Source: Pseudoxanthomonas wuyuanensis (lineage in GTDB: Bacteria > Pseudomonadota > Gammaproteobacteria > Xanthomonadales > Xanthomonadaceae). Taken from it: 64,000 nucleotides of DNA. Where the stretch lies: assembly GCF_900215535.1 (NCBI RefSeq), contig NZ_OCND01000009.1, forward strand, positions 1 through 64,000. Reading direction: 5' to 3'. Each line of letters starts with the position of its first letter. Positions within the stretch are counted from its first letter, which is position 1. Shown here piece after piece: positions 57,331 through 64,000 of the stretch. Under the pieces are notes generated by a model, which had not been told where the DNA came from, did not search any database, and was given only the letters and a program-made list of their open reading frames with translations. The translations under genes were made by a program, and so were the position numbers.

Positions 57331-57356
57331 AAAACGCCGGCGTGAGCCGGCGTTTT
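57331..57356. terminator. Bidirectional terminator downstream of ettA
   Basis: A perfect 11-bp stem AAAACGCCGGC/GCCGGCGTTTT with a 4-nt GTGA loop has A/T runs on both sides. It would end the leftward ettA transcript after it crosses the tandem repeats. Confidence 0.8.
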
Positions 57357-57387
57357 CTATTCGGGGTGGGGAAAGACAAAAAAAGCG

Positions 57388-57480
57388 AAGGCGCTGGACC
57401 CCGGCCAAGGGCAGGCCGGGGTGACGTGGCTTCAAAGCAAAGGCGCTGGACCCCGGCTAAAAGCATGCCGGGGTGACGTG
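57388..57480. repeat. Two tandem REP-like units
   Basis: Two units of about 41 bp, spaced 52 bp start to start, share GGCGCTGGACCCCGGC, a short variable centre, and GCCGGGGTGACGTG. Each forms a CCCCGGC/GCCGGGG hairpin. This hairpin type is a common REP family in Xanthomonas-like genomes. Confidence 0.8.
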
Positions 57481-57517
57481 ATGGCAAAGCCGTGCGCGTA
57501 GCGCACGGGCCATCACG

Positions 57518-59185
<1,668 letters not shown>

Positions 59186-59220
59186 GGGGGTAAAACTCCA
59201 CAGGCGGGCAGCGGCGGCCT

Positions 59221-59385
59221 GGAGCGTGTCGTGTACTTTGGAGTGCTTTATCCGAGTGTCTGGGGCGCTGCGAGGCAAGGCGCGGGCCGCCGCCAAGGCT
59301 GGCCGCCTTGGCAAGGACCGCAACACCGCCTTGCAGCGTCCCAGGCGCGCGGGAAAGTGCTTCAAAGTGCACAACACGCTCTAAG
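59221..59385. repeat. Imperfect inverted-repeat element between ettA and glyA
   Basis: The ends (GGAGCGTGTCGTGTACTTTG at left and the inverse of CAAAGTGCACAACACGCTC at right) form long imperfect arms of about 33 bp. The centre carries a GCCAAGG/CCTTGGC hairpin and a nested GCTGCGAGGCAAGG/CCTTGCAGCG-like pair. The element is about 165 bp and non-coding. Confidence 0.65.
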
Positions 59386-59550
59386 CAGGGGCCGCGAAAG
59401 GAAATCGGGATAACCGGGATTATCGCGGATATGGGGGTGGCGCGCCAATTTGCCAGCCGTGGCCCGTCCGCTGCCGGTTCGCGGGTCGGGAAAGGCGGCC
59501 CGGGCAGGCGGCACGCCGGAGCCGGGGGCCTGTCCCGGGACCGGAACCGT

Positions 59551-59556
59551 TACAAT
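59551..59556 (+). promoter_or_regulatory. -10 box of glyA
   Basis: TACAAT lies 33 bp before the glyA ATG, with a weak -35 (CTGTCC) about 16 bp upstream. The glyA leader carries a GGAG ribosome site at 59581-59584. Confidence 0.5.
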
Positions 59557-59589
59557 CCAGGACCCTTACCCCTGCCCTCTGGAGTGACG

Positions 59590-60858
59590 ATGTTCCCGCG
59601 CGACGCCCGTATCGAAGGTTATGACCCTGAACTGGCTGCGGCCATCGCCTGCGAGGCCCAGCGGCAGGAAGACCACGTCGAGCTGATCGCCAGCGAGAAC
59701 TACGCCAGTCCGCGCGTGCTGGAAGCCCAGGGCAGCGTGCTGACCAACAAGTACGCCGAGGGCTACCCGCACAAGCGCTACTACGGCGGCTGCGAATTCG
59801 TCGATATCGCCGAGCAGCTGGCCATCGACCGGGTCAAGCAGCTGTTCGGGGCAAGCTACGCCAACGTGCAGCCGCATTCGGGCTCGCAGGCCAACCAGGC
59901 CGTGTACCTGGCGCTGCTGAACCCCGGCGACACCATTCTGGGCATGAGCCTGGCCCACGGCGGCCACCTGACCCACGGCGCCAAGGTCAACGTGTCCGGC
60001 AAGCTGTTCAACGCCATCCAGTACGGCGTCAACGACCAGGGCCTGATCGATTACGACGAAGTCGAAAGGCTCGCGCTGGAGCACAAGCCGAAGATGGTGG
60101 TGGCCGGTTTCTCCGCCTATTCGCAGAAGATCGACTGGGCGCGGTTCCGCGCCATCGCCGACAAGGTTGGCGCCATCCTGTTCGTCGACATGGCGCACGT
60201 CGCCGGCCTGGTGGCCGCCGGCGTGTACCCGAATCCGATCGAGCATGCGCACGTAGTCACCTCGACCACCCACAAGACCCTGCGCGGTCCGCGTGGCGGC
60301 ATCATCCTGTCCAGCCGGCAGGGCAGCGGCGAAATGGGCGAGGAAATCGAGAAGAAGCTGCAGAGCATCGTCTTCCCCGGCATCCAGGGCGGCCCGCTGA
60401 TGCACGTCATCGCGGCCAAGGCGGTGGCCTTCAAGGAAGCGCTGGAGCCGGAATTCACCGCCTACCAGCAGCAGGTGGTGAAGAACGCGCAGGCGATGGC
60501 GAAGACGATCATCGCCCGCGGCTACAAGATCGTCTCCGGCGGCACCGAAAACCACCTGATGCTGGTGGACATGATCGGCAAGGAGGTCAGCGGCAAGGAC
60601 GCGGAAGAGGCACTGGGCAAGGCGCACATCACCGTCAACAAGAACTCCGTGCCGAACGATCCGCGCAAGCCCTTCGTCACCTCCGGCCTGCGCATCGGCA
60701 CCCCCGCGGTGACCACCCGCGGCTACGGTGAGCAGGACTGCGTGGACCTGGCCAACTGGATCTGCGACGTGCTGGACAATCCGAAGGACGAAGCGGTTAT
60801 TGCCCGGGTGCGCGAGAACGTCACCGCGCAGTGCCGCAGGTACCCGGTGTACGGATGA
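59590..60858 (+). CDS. glyA: Serine hydroxymethyltransferase
   Basis: This 422-residue PLP enzyme interconverts serine and glycine and charges tetrahydrofolate with one-carbon units. The PLP-lysine motif is [15 protein letters not shown] at about residues 222-236. Other hallmarks are [19 protein letters not shown] and [17 protein letters not shown]. It starts at ATG 59590 with GGAG at ideal spacing. The stop codon runs straight into a heptamer repeat arm. The order glyA-nrdR-ribD is common in proteobacteria. Confidence 0.97.
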   Translation: MFPRDARIEGYDPELAAAIACEAQRQEDHVELIASENYASPRVLEAQGSVLTNKYAEGYPHKRYYGGCEFVDIAEQLAIDRVKQLFGASYANVQPHSGSQANQAVYLALLNPGDTILGMSLAHGGHLTHGAKVNVSGKLFNAIQYGVNDQGLIDYDEVERLALEHKPKMVVAGFSAYSQKIDWARFRAIADKVGAILFVDMAHVAGLVAAGVYPNPIEHAHVVTSTTHKTLRGPRGGIILSSRQGSGEMGEEIEKKLQSIVFPGIQGGPLMHVIAAKAVAFKEALEPEFTAYQQQVVKNAQAMAKTIIARGYKIVSGGTENHLMLVDMIGKEVSGKDAEEALGKAHITVNKNSVPNDPRKPFVTSGLRIGTPAVTTRGYGEQDCVDLANWICDVLDNPKDEAVIARVRENVTAQCRRYPVYG

Positions 60859-61033
60859 GAGCGAGGAACGAGTGATGAGAAACGAGAAACGAGTGATGAG
60901 AAGCGAGGATCGAGTGGAGGGGAGTGAGAAACGAGTAGAGGCGGTGTTTCCTGCCCCTCGATGCGCTGTTGCTTTCACTCGTTACTCACTCCTCGTTCCT
61001 CGTTTCTCGCTTCTCGTTCCTTCCACTCGTTCC
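60857..61033. repeat. Inverted heptamer repeat element between glyA and nrdR
   Basis: About twelve degenerate 7-bp G/A-rich units (AGAAACG, AGTGATG, AGAAGCG, AGGATCG and similar) run from 60857 to 60940. A C/T-rich inverse arm of about eight units runs from 60976 to 61033, across a 35-bp loop. Nearly the whole glyA-nrdR spacer is this element. Confidence 0.85.
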
Positions 61034-61040
61034 TGACCCC

Positions 61041-61577
61041 ATGCACTGCCCCTTCTGCCAGCACACAGATACCCGCGTCATCGATTCGCGCGTCTCCGAA
61101 GACGGCGCGACGATCCGGCGCCGGCGCGAGTGCGAGGCCTGCGGGGAGCGCTTCAGCACGCTGGAGAACATCGAAATCAAGCTGCCGGCGGTGATCAAGA
61201 GCGATGGCCGCCGCGACACCTTCGATGCGCGCAAGCTTCGCGCCGGTTTCGACCGCGCGCTGCAGAAGCGGCCGGTGTCCGAGGAACAGATCGAATCGGC
61301 CGTGCGCGCGGTGATCCACCAGATGCGCATGAGCGGGGAGCGCGAACTGCCGTCGCGGCGCATCGGCGAATTCGTCATGGCCGAACTGCGCAAGCTCGAT
61401 CACGTAGGCTACGTGCGTTTCGCCTCGGTCTACCGCAGTTTCGAGGACGTGGCCGATTTCCGCGAGGAGATCGAGAAGCTCGAACGCGACCTGCCCACCG
61501 CCAGCGGCCAGTTGCCGCTGCTCGGCGGCGATGTGGTGCCGTTCGACAAGAACATCGACAAGAACAAGAAGCGCTGA
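61041..61577 (+). CDS. nrdR: Transcriptional repressor NrdR
   Basis: The 178-residue regulator represses ribonucleotide reductase genes in response to ATP/dATP. A zinc ribbon (CPFC at residues 3-6, then CEACGERF near 31) precedes an ATP-cone domain. The core [20 protein letters not shown] and [14 protein letters not shown] are typical. The ATG at 61041 ([17 protein letters not shown]) is canonical but has no Shine-Dalgarno sequence, as the spacer is repeat DNA. Normal length, with a slightly extended charged C-terminus. Confidence 0.96.
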   Translation: MHCPFCQHTDTRVIDSRVSEDGATIRRRRECEACGERFSTLENIEIKLPAVIKSDGRRDTFDARKLRAGFDRALQKRPVSEEQIESAVRAVIHQMRMSGERELPSRRIGEFVMAELRKLDHVGYVRFASVYRSFEDVADFREEIEKLERDLPTASGQLPLLGGDVVPFDKNIDKNKKR

Positions 61578-61582
61578 CCGGC

Positions 61583-62050
61583 TTGGAAATCGACTATCTC
61601 TGCGATCGGCCGGTCCTGATTCCCGAGCTGGCGCGGGCGCATGTGGCCGCTTTCGGCGCGCTGCTGCCGGACTGGACGGTGGCCCAGGCCGAGGACGAGT
61701 TGCGCAGCCATACCCGGCGGCGCGCCATCCCCACCACCTGGGTGGCGATGGAGGGCGAACAGTGGCTGGGATCGGTCAGCCTGCTGCAGAACGATCACGA
61801 TGACATCCGCCAGTATTCGCCATGGCTGGCCAGTCTCTACGTCTGCCCGCGGGCGCGAAGCGGCGGGGTCGGGCGCGCGCTGGTGGCGCGCTGCGTGGAG
61901 GAAGCCGCTGCGCTGGCGGTGCCGCGGCTGTACCTGTATTGCACCGATGCGCTGACCGACTATTACCGCGCGCTCGGCTGGCGCATCCAGGACCGGCTGT
62001 TGCTGGGGCCGTTGTCGGTTGCCGTGATGGCCATCGAGCCGGCGCGCTGA
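61583..62050 (+). CDS. GNAT family N-acetyltransferase
   Basis: This protein of about 155 residues lies 5 bp after nrdR. The first usable start is TTG 61583, giving (M)EIDYLCDRPVLIPELARAH. The acetyl-CoA-binding region is LASLYVCPRARSGGVGRALV at about 85-104, followed by a typical ALGW segment near the C-terminus (TDYYRALGWRIQDRLL). The substrate is unknown. It is probably co-transcribed with nrdR. Confidence 0.8.
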   Translation: MEIDYLCDRPVLIPELARAHVAAFGALLPDWTVAQAEDELRSHTRRRAIPTTWVAMEGEQWLGSVSLLQNDHDDIRQYSPWLASLYVCPRARSGGVGRALVARCVEEAAALAVPRLYLYCTDALTDYYRALGWRIQDRLLLGPLSVAVMAIEPAR

Positions 62051-62185
62051 CCGGATGGGACGCGGCGCGCCTCTGCCTTGCTCCGGTTCGGAACCGCGCC
62101 AGCCGGTTCCGTTACCCTTGCGGACCCGGCGCTGTACGCAGATGGTGGCGGGCCGACGCATTCGGCGACAACAGGCTGCAAGAAC

Positions 62186-63298
62186 ATGACGACCGTGACT
62201 GAAGCGACATTCACCGCCTTCGACCATCAGTGCATGGCGCGCGCGTTGCGCCTGGCCGAACGCGGCGCCTACACCACCCGGCCCAACCCGATGGTGGGCT
62301 GCGTGATCGCCAGCGATGGCGAGGTGATTGGCGAGGGCTGGCACCAGAGGGCCGGCGAGGCGCATGCGGAAGTGCTGGCGTTGCAGGCCGCTGGCGATCG
62401 CGCCCGCGGTGCCACCGCCTACGTGACCCTGGAGCCCTGCGCGCACACCGGCCGCACCGGGCCCTGTGCCGATGCGCTGGTCGCAGCCGGGGTGGCGCGG
62501 GTGGTCGCCGCCATGCGCGATCCGTTCCCGCAGGTGGACGGCGCCGGCTTCGACCGGCTCCGCGCCGCCGGCATCGAAGCCTCGTCGGGGTTGATGGAAA
62601 CGCAGGCGCGCCACCTCAATCGCGGCTACCTGTCGCGGCAGGAACGCGGCCGTCCCTGGTTGCGGGTCAAGCTGGCCACCAGCCTGGACGGCCGTACCGC
62701 CATGGCCAATGGCGATTCCAAATGGATCAGCGGCGAGGCCTCGCGGCTGGATGTGCAGCACTGGCGCGCGCGCGCCGGCGCCATCCTGACCGGCGCCGGC
62801 ACCGTGCTGGCCGACGACCCTTCGCTGACGGTGCGGTTGGGCGACGGCACGCCGTTCGAGCCGCCGCTGCGGGTGGTGCTGGACCCGGGCCTGGCCACGG
62901 TGGCGCGGGGGCGGGTGCGCGAGGGGGACGCCCCAACGCTGTATGTGCACACCGCCGACGCCAAACCGCCGCGCCAGATCGACGCGCAACGGGTGGTGGC
63001 GCCGGCCCAGGGCAGCAACTTCGACCTGCTGGCGGTGTTGCAGCTGCTGGCCGCGCGCGGCATCAACGAAGTGCAGGTGGAAGCCGGCGCCACCCTGGCC
63101 GGGGCATTCATCGCCGCCGGGCTGGCCGACGAAATCCTGCTGTATGTGGCGCCGGTGCTGCTGGGCGACCGCGCCCGGCCGCTGTTCGGCGGGCTGGGCA
63201 TCGACACGATGGCCCAGCGCACGCAACTGGAGATTGTCGACGCGCGCACGATTGGCGAGGATCAGCGTCTTCTGCTGCGGCCGCTTGCCGGCCGCTGA
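62186..63298 (+). CDS. ribD: Riboflavin biosynthesis deaminase/reductase
   Basis: This 370-residue bifunctional enzyme performs the second and third steps of riboflavin synthesis. The N-terminal zinc deaminase domain shows HAEVLAL and EPCAHTGRTGPC (about 55-95). The C-terminal reductase domain starts near 150 with RVKLATSLDGRTA, and has the ITGAGTVLADDPSL-type block and the VEAGATLAGAFI block. The ATG at 62186 was chosen for a typical N-terminus; ATG 62234 is an alternative. Other rib genes lie outside the window. Confidence 0.95.
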   Translation: MTTVTEATFTAFDHQCMARALRLAERGAYTTRPNPMVGCVIASDGEVIGEGWHQRAGEAHAEVLALQAAGDRARGATAYVTLEPCAHTGRTGPCADALVAAGVARVVAAMRDPFPQVDGAGFDRLRAAGIEASSGLMETQARHLNRGYLSRQERGRPWLRVKLATSLDGRTAMANGDSKWISGEASRLDVQHWRARAGAILTGAGTVLADDPSLTVRLGDGTPFEPPLRVVLDPGLATVARGRVREGDAPTLYVHTADAKPPRQIDAQRVVAPAQGSNFDLLAVLQLLAARGINEVQVEAGATLAGAFIAAGLADEILLYVAPVLLGDRARPLFGGLGIDTMAQRTQLEIVDARTIGEDQRLLLRPLAGR

Positions 63299-63316
63299 AC
63301 CTCTGCGATAGCGACC

Positions 63317-64000
63317 ATGGCCACCTTCAAAGACCATTTTTCCGGCATCGCCAAGACCTACGCCGCATCGCGGCCGGGTTATCCGGCCGCGCTGTACGAC
63401 GCCATCTCCGCGGTCGTGCCCGCCAGCGCGCGGGTCTGGGAACCGGGCTGCGGCAGCGGCCAGGCCACGCGTGCGCTGAGCGAGCGTTTCGCGCATGTGT
63501 TCGCCACCGACCCCAGCGCCCAGCAGATCGAGCATCACTGGGCCAATCGCGAGCATCCGGCCAATGTGACGCTGGCGGTGGAAACCGCCGAAACCACCTC
63601 GCTGCCGGACAGCAGCGTCGGCCTGATCGTGGTCGCGCAGGCGCTGCACTGGTTCGACCGTACCCGCTTTTTCGCCAGCTGCGAACGGGTGATGCAGCCC
63701 GGCGGGGTGCTGGCGGCGTGGACCTACCAGGACATCGTGTTCACCGACGATCTGGCGCCGGCCGCCGAGGCCCTGCGCGACGATATCGACCGCTACTGGC
63801 CGCCGGAACGCGACGACGTCGATATCGGCTATACCGACTATGCCTGGCCGTTCGCCGCACTGCCGGCGCCGTCGATGTGGCTGACCGCCGAATGGAATCT
63901 GGCGCAGCTGCTGGGTTATTTCGGCAGCCTGTCGGCGACGGTGTGCTTTCGCGCCGATACCGGCCAGGACCCGGTCCAGCTCCATGCCCCGGCACTGGCC
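63317..64000 (+). CDS. Class I SAM-dependent methyltransferase (partial)
   Basis: The gene starts at ATG 63317 (MATFKDHFSGIAKTYAASRPGYP), 18 bp after ribD, and runs open to the window end (228 codons visible). It matches the UbiE/trans-aconitate-like methyltransferase group. SAM motif I is VWEPGCGSGQATRAL at about residues 40-54. Motif II lies near FATDPSAQQ, and the ALHWFDRTRFF segment is typical. The substrate is unknown and the C-terminus lies outside the window. Confidence 0.85.
   Translation, partial: MATFKDHFSGIAKTYAASRPGYPAALYDAISAVVPASARVWEPGCGSGQATRALSERFAHVFATDPSAQQIEHHWANREHPANVTLAVETAETTSLPDSSVGLIVVAQALHWFDRTRFFASCERVMQPGGVLAAWTYQDIVFTDDLAPAAEALRDDIDRYWPPERDDVDIGYTDYAWPFAALPAPSMWLTAEWNLAQLLGYFGSLSATVCFRADTGQDPVQLHAPALA

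Larger units (their letters stand above)
57095..57517. other. 423-bp spacer with terminator and tandem repeats, no gene
   Basis: No protein gene is supported between the chemoreceptor-like gene and ettA. The right part holds a strong hairpin terminator (57331-57356) and two tandem copies of a REP-like element (57388-57480). A short GTGCGCGTAGCGCAC-type hairpin follows near the ettA stop. Confidence 0.6.

Overview
The window is about 64 kb of GC-rich chromosome from a gammaproteobacterium of the Xanthomonadaceae/Lysobacteraceae. The evidence is an Xps-type type II secretion operon ending in xpsN-xpsD, a Xanthomonas/Caulobacter-class TonB receptor with a SapC / cupin-like / flavin halogenase cluster, a pepA-holC-valS operon divergent from lptF-lptG, and dispersed heptanucleotide and REP-like repeats. 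I cannot name the genus from sequence alone. No rRNA, tRNA, CRISPR array, phage or transposase gene was seen.

Layout. 0.2-2.6 kb: ETF:ubiquinone oxidoreductase divergent from an AlkB-type dioxygenase. 2.6-7.2 kb: a leftward lipid-transport operon (EamA transporter, STAS-permease, ATPase, MCE protein, auxiliary lipoprotein). 7.3-9.6 kb: a ThrE-like exporter, a composite repeat region, and an H-NS-family protein. 9.7-14 kb: proS, two DUF4124 proteins, pssA, a small unknown and rimI. 14-24 kb: pepA-holC-valS to the left, lptF-lptG to the right, then an RDD protein, xerD and a DsbC-like lipoprotein. 24.5-28.7 kb: purL, enlarged by three in-frame repeat insertions. 28.8-47.5 kb: type II secretion genes xpsE and xpsF-N-D followed by two glycosyltransferases. 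A trimeric autotransporter adhesin (opposite strand) and a secreted subtilase separate xpsE from xpsF. 48.2-55.8 kb: the TonB receptor / SapC / cupin-like / halogenase / DUF6445 cluster, with a shared LacI-type operator-like motif in front of its two transcription blocks. 56-64 kb: a soluble chemoreceptor-like protein, ettA, glyA, nrdR, a GNAT gene, ribD and a methyltransferase cut by the window end.

How it works together. Much of the window is housekeeping: tRNA charging, purine, serine/glycine, riboflavin and phospholipid synthesis, and LPS export. Two surface-directed blocks stand out. In the first, Xps secretion machinery sits beside a likely substrate (the protease) and a type V adhesin. 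In the second, an outer-membrane uptake receptor is linked to a putative halogenase and two further putative enzymes. The most unusual feature is a family of 7-bp repeats found between genes and, in-frame, inside purL and valS.
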